Positions 11,001 through 21,762 of a stretch of 51,301 bases of DNA are shown here, one piece after another (the first letter of the stretch is position 1; each line of letters opens with the position of its first letter). Below the pieces are notes generated by a model that ran no database searches, was not told the DNA's origin, and worked only from the letters and a program-made list of their open reading frames with translations. The position numbers and the translations under genes are program-made. The DNA comes from Spirogloea muscicola (lineage: Eukaryota > Streptophyta > Zygnematophyceae > Spirogloeales > Spirogloeaceae): assembly GCA_009602725.1 (NCBI GenBank), contig WELB01000055.1:255813-307113 (forward strand), in the 5' to 3' direction.

Positions 11001-14000
11001 ACTGGACGTGGACAATGCTGGCAGTGCCTTGCTACCAGTGAAAAACACGTTATGATCCAGGTGCATCACCTGGTTTCTGATCCTCTCAATGCCTTCCAGA
11101 AACCTGCGCTTGGCATGGTCGGTGTGGAGGGGGCCCAGCAGCGTCCCATCCTGCAAAGGATCACCAGGCTTCACTTGCTCGTAGGCCTTGAGCAGCTTCT
11201 CCAATGCTGAGGCATAAATACCTTCCTGTAGATACTGCACAGAGGCAAAGAATCAAACTTAAGTCAATGATTTGTTCCCCAAAGAGCCGAAGTCAGTATT
11301 CAGGTGCTCCGCCAAGTAAGTCACTTTCGGCTTATCCAAGAACTCACACACAGAGCCACTGACCTCCAAGAGGTTAACGAGCAATAGCTACATGAGTGCA
11401 AGCTGTGTGCCAGCATCTGCAGCTTATCACCTACTTCATAAATCTATCTCTTTAGCAGATACAAGATTGAAACGTTGAATACCAGTCTGCGACAGCTTGT
11501 GCATCTCTGTCCTGCAGTGCCAACTGCGGCAAAGAGGATGGAGCGCACAGCCAGGGCCAGGTCGGCGTCATCCATGACAACAATGGCGTTGTTGCCACTC
11601 AGCTCCAGCAGCGTGCGGCCAAATCGGGCACTCACCTGCTGCTGCACCAGCTGGCCCACCTGCAAAACATGGAGGAAAAGCCTCGACACATCAGCTGATG
11701 ATGTAAATGCAAGGGTTATTGAGAGTATCACTGAGACCCAGAAAATGTTTAGCACGTGTGGGCCACCAGCCATTCTAGATCCTACAGTCGACACTGGAGT
11801 TGCAAAAGTAGCGATGTAAGACTAGCATGACTGAAGCGCTGATGAGAAACTGACCTTTGTGCTTCCCGTGAAGGACACCAGAGGGATTCGCGCATCCTTT
11901 GCAATCAGCTCCCCAATGTCTGCTCCGCCGCAGAGGCAGGAAAAGATGCCCATCGGCAGCTTGTTCCTTGCCAGGACTTCGTCAATGATTTTTGTGATAG
12001 CGATTGTGACGAGCGGCGTAGTCGGAGCTCCCTTCCTAAGAGCCCGAGATTGAGCTTGTCAGACCATGCAATGGCCGTCCAAGTATCGTAGCCTGCTACA
12101 CAAGTAGCCTGCCTTAAAGAGGCCAAGAAGAGCAACAAGCAACAGCATAAGAATACCTCTGCAGGATTTTTGCAACTCCCTCATACCCGGGAGTGCACAA
12201 ATAGTCCAAATTACAGGTTTACAGGGGAATTCAGTTGAGATGTAGTGTTAAGTTCAGCAGTTACCAGACAATGACGTTGCCGCAGATAAGAGCTATTGCA
12301 GCATTCCAGCCTACGGGCAAGCCAATGCAGACGGCACCAGTCAGGAATTTGAAGACTGGATTGCCTTGTGATGGAAGTCCACCAAGAATAGAAGTGCAGC
12401 CTTTTAGAGATGTGCCATTGTGCATCTCACCGAGCACGGCACATGGGAAGTTGAATGCCGTGATGACACCCACGATGCCCAGCGGATTCCAGTGCTGGAA
12501 ATCAAGGCCTACACATCAGGATGCTGTTCAAGCACCACCAAACTCAACATCGCTCTTGAGCACAAAAGAAAATGCTACTGACAACAAACACTGCAGATCC
12601 AACACGAAAGGTCAGAATGAATAGTGCAAGATCGCTTTTTGAGTATAGCAGTTTGTAAGACGAGGTTAGCATTAAGCACATGGAGATGGAGAATGAGGAG
12701 GTGAAATCCCTCTTCTTGTCGGACATTCAGTGCATATGCTTAGCCCAATACGCTCTCATTGAGCAATCACTCATGGGACCTCCCATTAGTGGGCATGAGC
12801 ACTTCCAGATATAGTTGTAGGTCTCATTGGCCGGTCTTGTGATAGTCTGAAAGAGCAAGTATAGGAGTGCTTGAAATACAGTAGCTGTAGGAGGTTGTAA
12901 GTCAGTCAGGAAGCTTTAAGCAATTACCTCCATCATGAAGTGGTTGGGGCCTGCACAGCAGGCATGCAAGTGTCAGCAAACCACAGCAATCAGAGCTATT
13001 CCTTCGAAGACTCACTACCTGAATTTGATAGCTTTTTGATAGCTAATTTGCGACCAAACACTTGGACCCTGGCTGAACCCTAAAGTACTGTGTACCAATG
13101 GAACTAAATTGCGACTTTGATGGTCATATGGCTTCTTGGCTGCAGTCGGCTGCAGCCAAGAAGCCCGTTAGTCTTATGCAAGTTAGTGCAAGAGAATGAC
13201 TCCAGAAGCTCTTGCTTTGTCTTTGACCGCATGTTGCTGGACAGCATACTGCTGTGACCTGAGTAGCTTGTGCTGGTTAACCTTTGACATACAGGGCAAA
13301 ATCATGACTTCAAATCATGACTTATAGTCATGAGATAGGGCGTAGAGTGCACTTCAGGGTGTCAGCTTCAACATTAAGCTTGTGGGCACCTGATTAGCCG
13401 GCTGGAGGGCACTCACGTTCGGAGGGGATAACCGAGCCGGACAGCGAGCGGCTGAGGCCAACCGCATAGTCGCAGATGTCCAGGAACTCCTGGACCTCGC
13501 CGACACCCTCAGGGAGGATCTTGCCCATCTCCAGCGACACAAGGGTGCCCAGTGGCACCAGGGCCACCCGCAGGGCCTCGCCAATCTGTCGCACGACCTC
13601 GCCCCGCTTTGGGGCAGGGGTCTGCAGATGCGGCCGCAACAGCATCAGCAGAAGCTTCTGCATGTTGGTAGACACAACAACGGGTGTGCAATGTACAAGA
13701 GTCACTGTGAAGTTTGGGCTGACTGAAGTCTCAGAATTGGAGTCAGAGTTGGTCTTTGCAGAATCAGGGTCAAATGTGGATTACAGAAGTATTCAGCATT
13801 GAAGTTATCAAAGACTTATATAGTTGGATCCAAGGAGACAATTCAGTAAGAAAGAAGGGGTCGCAAGGTGAGGCGAGCTGATGATGCCACACGATCAATA
13901 GAGCATTGAGGGTTGCAGCTCCGGCGGACCATCCGAGGGCACATACGGACTTGCTAGACCAGCCAATTGACTGCTGCAGGCGTTTCCGCTTGTCTACCTC

Positions 14001-14552
14001 GTCTTGCAAGTGTAGATAGCTTCTAACGGCTCATTGTTGGTCAGGGCTTAGGCTCAATCTCATAGGACTGGTCTTACAGGATAATGGTCTGACGGGCCTT
14101 CATGAATGTCTGCCTGGCAGCAGGGGTATCTGAACGAATAAGCCGGAGTGGACTTTGATGGAAAAGTTGTGGGCTACGGCAGCAGAGGCACCTGCATCCA
14201 CGGCTGCCTCGCCGCCATGGCAGCCTGCAGGCACGCCTCATAGTCCTCCGCAGACGCCTCTGTTACGCGCGCAATAACCTGGCAACGTGGTGAAGGCAGC
14301 AGGCCACCACAGTCCCCCACGGCTCAAGCACGTCAGCTAAGCACAGTAGCTGCGGTCGCTCCTTGCTAACGCTTACTGCTGCCTTGCAAGCCAGACCTGG
14401 TCACTGGCGGGGCTGCGGGACTCGACGACGGCGCCCCCGCCGCGCCAGCCGCCGCCTGCGCAGGCGCCAAGGTTGTGCTCCGCCAGCCCCAGCTGCTCGA
14501 GCACGGCAAGCGCTCCCCCGCCGCCACCATCGCCGCCACCGCTGGCCGCCAT
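8075..14552 (-). CDS. ALDH7: Aldehyde dehydrogenase family 7 (antiquitin, ALDH7B-like)
   Basis: Thirteen exons on the minus strand keep one frame: 14397-14552, 14192-14278, 13417-13621, 12928-12950, 12431-12494, 12265-12310, 11855-12035, 11483-11659, 11070-11234, 10729-10869, 10382-10479, 8258-8407, 8075-8132; 516 aa, the family's usual size. It oxidises aldehydes with NAD; in animals and plants ALDH7 acts on aminoadipate semialdehyde from lysine breakdown and helps in osmotic and oxidative stress. Visible: [64 protein letters not shown] (to residue 254), catalytic Glu273 in LELSGNNA, catalytic Cys307 in [38 protein letters not shown] and the ending [11 protein letters not shown]. Exon 4 is only 23 nt. 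The Gly-rich start after ATG 14552 shows no clear targeting signal. Introns are GT-AG. Start codon likely but the frame is open further up. Confidence 0.95.
8408..10381 (-). other. Long ALDH7 intron (about 2 kb) with an inserted fossil
   Basis: It lies between the exon ending in ACTGG|GTAAGG and the exon starting after TTGCAG. It is far longer than the other ALDH7 introns. Its middle holds an inverted-duplicated retroelement fragment (9250-9730); I recognise nothing in the rest. Confidence 0.8.
9250..9730. mobile_element. Retroelement fossil with a C5-methyltransferase-like motif, duplicated as an inverted repeat
   Basis: Two arms of about 110 bp (9328-9436 and 9479-9594) are imperfect inverted copies of each other around a loop of about 42 bp. 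Each arm, read outwards-in, carries the peptide pattern YIIENV...[11 protein letters not shown]...KLDAAF. This resembles a cytosine-5-methyltransferase-like module that I remember from algal retroelement proteins (YILENV...LDAA..GS.AHR.R). A third copy lies at 43380-43505. The element is broken and only a short part remains. Family assignment is from memory and uncertain. Confidence 0.5.
13130..13165. repeat. Perfect 16-bp hairpin in an ALDH7 intron
   Basis: The 16 bases at 13130-13145 are the exact reverse complement of 13150-13165, around a TCGG loop; the arm contains CTTCTTGGCTGCAG. It lies inside the intron between exons 3 and 4. Role unknown. Confidence 0.75.
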
Positions 14553-14680
14553 GCTGGTGGCTGCCTTGTTGCCGACGTCCGTTGTGGGAAGACGTGCACA
14601 GGGGCGTTGGCAGCGCCGTCTGACGCAACCGAGTCTGGCACGACGGGGGGGCGGGGGGTGGGTTGGGGGTGAAGGGGGGG

Positions 14681-14717
<37 letters not shown>

Positions 14718-15991
14718 TGTCTCACCTCAAATGCAACTGAAGGAAGGGAGACGCGGAGGGGGGTGTGTGGGTGGAGCTCGTCAATAGCAGGTGCTAGTCA
14801 CTGAGACTTGCGAGATAAGTTTAGGGGGTTATCTAGCGACCATTTTAGTATGTACTTATCCTCTATGGGCGAGCCCTTCTTTAACTTAAGTAGCTGCGCG
14901 GTTCGTGCTTTCCGGCAGGTCCCTTTGAGCTAGTCTTCTTCTTTCATGGGCTGCTCGCTCAGGTGTTCCGGATATGTCTATCAGGCTTGCCTCATTGCTC
15001 ACAAGCATATGCATTGCATACATAGCCGCAATTTGGCCGCTGCTTCTCACGCGGTTACACTTTTCCAGCTGCAAGCTACTCTTGACTTGCGGCTGCTGGC
15101 TATCTGAGCGCCCATTTGTAGGAGCCACTTACGTGGCTGTGTTGTGAAGTGCTATCTGGACCTGTTGTACCTTCTCCATTCTTTATGAGCTGGTCTACTT
15201 CAGAGTCCTTGGCCGGTTTTCGAATCCTCAAACTCAGCACCAGCACTCGCTATCATGCGTCAACACCCTTCTCATACTCCTCGCTAAGAGATGTCCGTCC
15301 ATCTCATTTGCAAGACCGATCACTGCCCTGTGGTACACAATCTCATCTTATCTTTGATTGGTTACTCTCCTGGAGCCCTGGGCGCTCTGGCGAGCTCAGA
15401 GCCTCTTTGCTCCAAAGGCTGCGCTTAATGTATTGCTCATGTGCCCCAGCTTAGTGCACATGCTCATATGGCTGTGGTTAGATAAATATCAACCTGCCTC
15501 AGCGATAAGCGTTGCTTTGATGGGTATGCTTCTGAATTCTGGAGTACTCGGATGCAAATTATTGCCTTCAAGGCTGCTGCTGTCAATCTCTTTCGCGACT
15601 GAATGTAGGAATGAAGCAAGCAAGTCATGATGGAGGACACATGGCACGTGCTTGGGAGGGCTTTCAGTCACGGTTCTGTACCTGTGCAGAAGTCAATGAG
15701 CCAGCATCTCAATTTGCACAAGCTTGGCAAGCTTGACAGTTCGTGGACTAAGTTTTCACCAAGGATTCTGTTTGAATGGTACACGCTGCCGAATACATCG
15801 GAGAGCTGCTAAAAGAATTCAGTATTGTGGCCGGAGCTGTGGCCACAATGATATAAAAATTAACAAGGAGCTAAGCGCTCAATACACACAGCTACCGGCT
15901 GCAGCAAAAGAATCATGTTGAGACCTCCTTGGAGTGCTCAAAGGCTTGTGCAATAGCACCGACAGTAGATGCCCTCAATGGCGCCTCTGCT
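14553..15991. other. ALDH7 upstream region and 3' side of gene A
   Basis: Contains the ALDH7 promoter side with G-runs and a GA microsatellite (14683-14715), a remnant of the R2 end CTATGGGCGAGCCC (14862-14883), then about 1 kb without recognised genes. The part next to gene A does not resemble the 3' flanks shared by B, C and D. Confidence 0.55.
14683..14715. repeat. (GA)n microsatellite
   Basis: An uninterrupted GA run of about 33 bp, about 130 bp upstream of the ALDH7 start; read on the gene's strand it is a TC run. CT-rich stretches are common in plant promoters and leaders, so a promoter role is possible but not shown. Confidence 0.85.
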
Positions 15992-17462
15992 CTAAACGAG
16001 CATCTTACGGGAGGAGACGGCGGCACGCTGGCCAGTGTGGCGGGTGGCGGCCTCAGCGGCTCCAAAGCGCGAGAACTTGCAGTCGGCAGCGAGGAGGTCG
16101 GAGGTGAGGTAGTCCTCAGGTGCACCGTCGAGGTAGCCCTCCCCATCCGGGCCAGCGACCTGCCAGACCTGGAGCAGCGGGCTCCACTCGCGCACATACG
16201 CGAAGTGGCGGTCCTTCTGGTCGGCACGGAAGGTCTGGCCGAGCACGCCGTGGGGGTTGGACGACAAGCCCACGGCTGACACCATGTCCACGGAGAAGTG
16301 CACGTACGCATCCAGCTCGGTGCGGAGCTCAGGGACCTCGGGCCGCAGCTTGAGCACCAGGTCCGCGACGCCCACGACGGAGAGCTCGTAGCGGTCTACA
16401 TCGTCATCACCGTCCAGGCCATGGCCGAGGAAGGTGAGCGCCAAAGCCGTATCGCGCGTCACAAAGCGCTCGCCCTCGGCAAGGCGCACAATGTGGCCGT
16501 CGACGTGAATGGAGCGCATGTAACCCATGCCGCGCTCGGGCTCAGCGCCGTTGCGTGCCGCCATGACGACGGTGTGGCCTCCGGAGAGCACGCCGAGTTG
16601 CTTGATCCACGAGTACGTGTTGGGGCCCTCCACACGGCCGTCCAGATGCATGTTCACCTGCAGTCGCTCGTCCGTCACCATGCAGTAGTCCTTGCCGGGC
16701 GCACCTGCAGGAGAGCAACCAAAGACGGCGATAAATCAGCGAATTTGCTCCAACCCAATGTTTGTGTGCAGGTAAGAGCCGATCAAACCGCATATTTCAT
16801 CAACGTGTACGCACATCTTTCATTGCATTGCCGCTTAGTGACAGGCGAGCAGGATGGCAGGTGCAGCAAAGCGCGTAGGAAGAGAGGTCTGGTGCGTGAG
16901 GCTCACCGGTGAAGTCAAAGGCGACGGAATCCGCGCCGGTAAAATGGGGGTCGCCCTTGACGCCAGCGCCCTTGCACTTGGTGGAGTCCAGCGCTGCGGG
17001 CTTGAGGCAGAAGGGCCCGACGTTGTACTGCTGCTCCTTGTTGCAGTTACCGTTGGAGTCCTGGATGTTGTCGCCCGTCGTGTCGCCGTTGCTGCACGAG
17101 CCGATGACGGAGCAGGAGGAGCCGGAGGGCGCGGACACCAGCTTGACGAAGCAGCCCTGGAACTTGTTCTGGAACGGCGCGAGCCAGTCGAAGAGGACCT
17201 CGAAGTAGCCGTTGTTATCCGTGGTGGCCGTGTAGACGGTGGAGGTCTTGGCGCCGTTGACGAGGCAGTAGGACTGCACAGTGGCGCCCTTGACGTAGGC
17301 GTCGCCCTGGCTGGCGTTATACGTGCCCGTCCAGCAGGTGTTGCAGAAGACGACGCCGGAGCCGAACCAGGTGGCGGAGGCGGGCGCGGCGCCCAGAGCC
17401 AGCGCCAGCGCCGCGGCCAGCAGCAGCGAGGCGGCGGCGCGCGGCGCGGCGGCGGCGGCCAT
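15992..17462 (-). CDS. Array gene A: secreted Ole e 1-like + root-cap/VWD-like protein
   Basis: Two exons, 16907-17462 and 15992-16704, joined by a 202-bp GT-AG intron (phase 1, inside a Gly codon); 422 aa. Residues 1-30 are a signal peptide ending in ASA, so the protein should be secreted. Residues 31-165 match Pollen Ole e 1-like proteins: GVVFCNTCWTG, a substituted chain with YC at 65-66 and TTDNNGYFEV, many Cys, and an N-glycosylation site NAS at 49-51. Residues 169-400 match the plant root-cap domain, a relative of VWD: GDPHFTG (170-176), FDFTG, DYCMVTDERLQVNMHLDG, HGVLGQTFR (337-345) and a final Cys394. No membrane anchor follows. Function unknown; a cell-wall or matrix role is inference. 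Exon 1 is almost identical to B, exon 2 clearly less so. CCATGG start with a C-rich leader upstream. Confidence 0.93.
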
Positions 17463-19191
17463 GGCTGCCGGCGGCAGAGCAGAGAGGCGGGGTGCGTCTG
17501 CTGGGGGGCTGGTCGAGTTGGGGTGGGGGGGGCGCTGGATGAGGTTGGGATGGGGGGTTTGCCTTTTGTACCAGCGCCGCCGTCCTGCGAGGCTCCGGCG
17601 CCTGGGACCCAGCAGACGCTCTTCTCCCATGTGCAGACCTCCTGGAGGAGCGGGGGGGCGGGCAGCGGGTATCGCCCTGCCGCCCGCCTCATTGTTGCGG
17701 TCCGGCGGATGCGCTCCTCGGAAGGCGACGCCATACATCCCCCTCCCCTGCCTCTCCCTGGCTCTGCTGCTCTCACCGGCCCTCGGCTGCGCCAGGAGCT
17801 GCCTGGTGCGCCTGCCCGCACTCCCGCGGGCGGCCGATCGCACCTGTGTCGGTGGCGGCGGCCCGGGTCGGATCGCGCCAGGGAATTGCTGTCGACTTTC
17901 CACCAGGGCTCCTGTGCTTGTCAGTCCACACCTGCCCCGTGCGTGCCCTCAAGTGCCAGTCGTGACCCGTCGGAACAGGCCCCCTCTGGGCTCCAGCCCA
18001 TTCTTTATCAGGACGCGCTTTCTCTCCGGGGAACATGCATACCTGGTCTTCTGCAGGTTCTGTGGGATTGAAAGAGAAAGTTTAGGAGGGCTCTTCCATC
18101 GAGGGAGAAAAGGAAGCGCGGCCAGATTGACTGGTGGCTGGGAATGGCCAGCCCAAAGGAATGGACAAGGTCTGAAAGGCTCGCCTATTGAGGATAGGGG
18201 CTGGAAATGAGGGCTGTGTGGCTTCATCGAACACTCTCGTTGAACCAATCCACTGCCAGCTACGACCTCGTTTGCGGTGCGTGTAATACTTGAAGTAGCT
18301 CTTCTGACAGGGGGCGAGGGCTGCAAAGCGCTAGCCCACAAAAGATGAACAAATGCCTGTGAAGGCCAGCCCAACGAGATCAGTATAATGTCAGGACGAC
18401 AGTCCAGGAGAATACCACTGTAACGTGCCAAACGTCCAGGGCGGAACAGGGTACCCGAAGATTACAACTGCGCGGATCCCCCCTTTCATGGTCATCAAAG
18501 TCAGTCACATGGTCCGCTATCTGCAGTCTACTGGTTTTCGCGTAGCTGGGTACGCAACAATACGAAATCTCAAACGCCTCGACGAAAAACAAACGGCTGC
18601 TATGGAAAGCTACTCAGCAAGCCCAACGCAAGTAGCCGGTCACGGCCCTGATCTCCCAGTGTCGCCGGCTTTCCTTGTTGAGGAGGGGAAATAGCACGAG
18701 CAAAGTGTGGTCTTGTGGCACCTGCCCGCCTTGGGGGTGGCCCCTCCCGAACCAAAACATAAGCATGCGAGGGCAAGCCCACTTCAGGTTAAAATATGCT
18801 GCTGTCATATGTCCCTAGACTAGACGGCAGCGCACGCAGGCGCTGCAAGCCCAAACTGGTGTTGCGGATGCCAGAGTCGGGCAGCGAGCACTCGGCCATG
18901 CACCCTATCATACGTGCCTTTCCAAGTGCAGCTCGCGCGTCTAGCGGGCCCTAGCTAATCCATGATCAGCGGAGACTGGGCAATGGACACATCGTTTAAG
19001 CCCATTCCTTGCACTTGCTTTGCCTGAATAGGGTACTGGCTTAGCTTGACCTCGATGCACATTGCTAGCCACGCTGTGGCGAGTGCAGAGCAGAGGAAGC
19101 TGCAACACGACTGTGTAAAACCCCCGCAGCGATAACCTCTTATCAGCCCAATAATAAAACAACAATAAGATAATGACAAAAGCTTTGGCTG
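17463..19191. other. 5' flank of gene A, part of the duplicated unit
   Basis: Holds the C-rich leader side (G-runs at 17518-17560 on the plus strand), the conserved string CCTGGTCTTCTGCAGGTTCTGTGGG at 18041-18065 (in two parts: CCTGGTCTTCTGCAG, GTTCTGTGGG), the R3 hairpin repeat (18110-18210) and the CAAGTAGCCGGTCACGG block (18628-18650). The same order is found upstream of B and C. No gene recognised. Confidence 0.6.
18110..18210 (-). repeat. Hairpin repeat R3 with an R2-type end
   Basis: GAAGCGCGGCCAGATTGACT, then GGCTGGGAATGGCCAGCCC and GGAATGGACAAGGTCTGA, followed by GGCTCGCCTATTGAGGATAG. It is the reverse orientation of the R3 copies at 26092, 32735 and 44519. It lies about 0.65 kb upstream of gene A. 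Confidence 0.65.
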
Positions 19192-19442
19192 CATGGGTCC
19201 TCGCTTTCAGAAGCTGCTTGAGAACATCGCCAGTCTAGGGTATGCACGACGTGGGACCTGTGCTTCCAGCCAAGATGGGCATGCTGACAGCGTATCTGTC
19301 GGTTTTGCGCCATTGTGTGTTAGCCTATTTGCACCGAGCTCAGGCTCACGCTTTGTACCAGAGGGCTGGTCGAGCTTTTGAAGTTGGTGGCAGAAAGGAT
19401 TTGACATTTGCCGTCCAGAACTTTGGCATCAGTTATGCAATC
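19192..19442 (+). repeat. Repeat R1, copy 3, cut by an insertion
   Basis: Starts GGGTCCTCGCTTTCAGAAGC and runs to GCATCAGTTATGCAATC, where the TIR element begins. The rest of the repeat continues at 22175 with CAATCTCTACGTGC. The uncut copy at 34335-34612 shows the empty site. Confidence 0.75.
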
Positions 19443-19905
19443 AGTAGCGTTCCATCCGTCTGGGCGCATTACCCTCCTATCACCCTCCTATTCTCGCGTA
19501 CATGTGGTCTCTATCGCGCGGCCCATTTCCGTGTCCTCCCCCGCGCGCATTATCCTCTACCGCCAGCGTTGTGCCGCTTGGCATAACCCCTGTCTTCCGG
19601 TATCCTCGAGGTCCGCCCGTGAACTCACTTGTCCTACGGATCCCTCGCAGTCCGCCCGTGGACGTTACATGTCCAGTCTATGGTACCCTCGAGGTCTCAA
19701 CGTGGACGTGACATGTCCCCGCAACCGACGCTCGTGAGGGCCGCCCCTGACTAGGTAGGTCTTGAAGCGGCTCCCACACACCCTGTGCGAAAGTGGCCGC
19801 TGATACTAAAAGAGCGGCTGTGATAGCCAGCCAGATTTATACGGGTGTTCATGACGGGGTCACAAGCTAGGTAGCCAGGATGTTCTTAGTATCCCCGTGT
19901 CAGTA

Positions 19906-21104
19906 TTAGGAAGTCAGATGAGTTGAGGGGAGGAAAAGAAACCTCGCTGCGCAAGCCAGAGGCTGTTGCAAGAGCGCGATCAGTGCGGCGGTGCAAAGCA
20001 AGCGCTTGGGACCGCTGTAGGGACATAGACAAACGCATTCGGTAGCAGGACACAAGACGCAAAGGCACCAAGCCACCGAGAAGGGCTGCACCCTGTTGCC
20101 GGCGCCGCTGGTCAGTTGAAGTTGCCAGCAGCGAAAGTAACGAGGACCACCAACCCCCATCACACCTATGGATATCCATGGCCAGGGGGTAAAAGGTATC
20201 ACCCTTCGGGTGATTCTTGTACTTGTGCAACTTTTCTGTTCAGCCACCTTCACGGCATAACCAATCTCAGTAGTAATGGAGCCCTTCGTCCGGAAGCTGT
20301 TGGTTAGGACGACATCCATGAGGAGCTGCATACCATCTCCCAGGAAGACGTCAACCAGATCGACACGCCTCATCGGAGGGACCCCCTTGCGGAGTTGGAC
20401 GGGCATCACCCCGGTGCTCTCCATCGCCACTTTGTGTCCCACCTCCTTGACAATGCCATACATGGCATCACATAGGAGGTTGTGGGAATCCGTGCGCTCA
20501 CTGCCTTTGGCACACCTGAGCATGTGGTCACCCATGAGCAATGCATCATGTTCAATGAACCCACTTTCACATTGGGTCACCCCTGCCAAGCACAAGGATG
20601 GTAAGCCAAGGTGGCGTCGCATAGCATAGCAGAATAAAGCATTTCCCATCCGCAAGCCCGCATGCAGAGGCAATGCGCAGAGCCACTCAGGCTCCTAGAG
20701 ACGAAACAAATAGGAGCTGAGCCTGGTCTCGAGCATCCCCTTGGAGGAGACTCCGGAGCTGCTCCAGTGGTTGCTCGTCTGCAGCACGGAAAATCGCGAT
20801 TGAGCCTTCCTATCAGAAACGTCAGCCCAGGCAGCAAAACCAACAGGCTTATTCACCAGAGGCGGGTATGCGGCAAAGAGGTCCTGTTGGCATGCTTTGA
20901 GAGTCACTTGGAAAGGCAGACTCCCCTGAACCACGTTACCGATGTGAGGCGCCAGTATACGTTGTTGCTCAAGGAGGAATCGTCCAGATATGGACGAAGC
21001 CACTTGAGCCCAGCAGCCAGATTACGCTGGTCTGCATAAGCGGACCAAGGGGCGACAACCAAGCCCACCGTGACGTATGAGGGGGGGTGGCAGTGAAGCA
21101 TCAC
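19906..21104 (-). mobile_element. Retrotransposon remnant: region after the reverse transcriptase with nuclease-like domain
   Basis: The minus strand reads HAGLRMGNALFCYAMRRHLGLP, then a Cys-His knuckle pattern ending GDHMLRCAKG, then a DSHNLLCDAMYG helix and RVDLVDVFLG...LLMDVVLTN. This matches the C-terminal region of algal and protist retrotransposon proteins, where a zinc knuckle is followed by a restriction-like endonuclease fold. No reverse transcriptase core is present. It is a broken fragment inside the TIR element. Probably non-LTR type; uncertain. Confidence 0.6.
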
Positions 21105-21762
21105 AAGTAGTCGGCAGAGGCCGAACGGGTCAGTTCAATCAGTGAGATCAGAGAGAGGCAGAGCTCTGCTTGCCTGCTGCCGCAGCCGCCTCCACAGCCC
21201 TGCTGCTGCCGTCTGCTGCCCAGCTCATCGCCGCAGCTCGTCGCTGCGGACATCGCCGGCTCTTTGTAAGTACCATGGCTGCGCCCCATGCGGGGATAGA
21301 TACTAAGCCAGACCCTCGGAGATAGGGATTAGGACGTTTCGTTGGTTACCTGGCCTCCTGATACCAATGAAAAGTCCTAAGCCCTATACCTGCAGTTAGG
21401 GGTTGGTACGTCCTGATTGGGTTCGGTCAATTTGGGTTAGAAGCAAAACCCCTGAAGTGAAGCACTACAACAACACACAGCGGAAGTCTTACCCTGAGGC
21501 GCCGCCAGAGGCGGCGACTCTACTGAGGGTCTGGCTTAACAGCTATCCCGGCATGGGGCGAAGCTATGGTATTTACGGAGAGCCGGCGATGCCCGCAGCG
21601 ACGAGCTGCGGCGATGGGCTGGGCAGCAGACGGCAGCAGCAGGGCTGTGGCGGCGGCTGCGGCAGCAGGCAAGCAGAGCTCTGCCTCTCTCTGGCCTCAC
21701 TCATCGAATTGAACCGTTTGGTCTCAGCCGACTACTAGTGATGCTTCAATGCCACCCCTCCT
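21078..21762. repeat. Large internal palindrome (possible miniature LTR-element fossil)
   Basis: Arms of about 240 bp (about 21080-21325 and 21517-21762) are inverted copies, roughly 85-90% alike by eye, around a spacer of about 190 bp. In the spacer the minus strand reads TGGTATCAGGAG (21355-21366), similar to the initiator-Met tRNA primer site of LTR elements, directly after CA plus one base. This is only suggestive. The right arm abuts the inner edge of the outer TIR. Confidence 0.6.

Noticed and set aside
4114-14552. FAD oxidoreductase and ALDH7 as a metabolic gene cluster
   Set aside because: They converge tail to tail with separate promoters; adjacency alone in a eukaryote is no evidence of a shared pathway.
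16854-18071. Long plus-strand frame antisense to gene A (and similar ones opposite B, D, E, G)
   Set aside because: GC-rich codon use leaves the opposite strand open; the peptides show no domain and the frames stop at unrelated places in each copy.
21101-21738. Small proteins rich in Gln/Gly/Cys on both strands at 21101-21289 and 21544-21738
   Set aside because: They are the two arms of one palindrome, so their likeness follows from the repeat.
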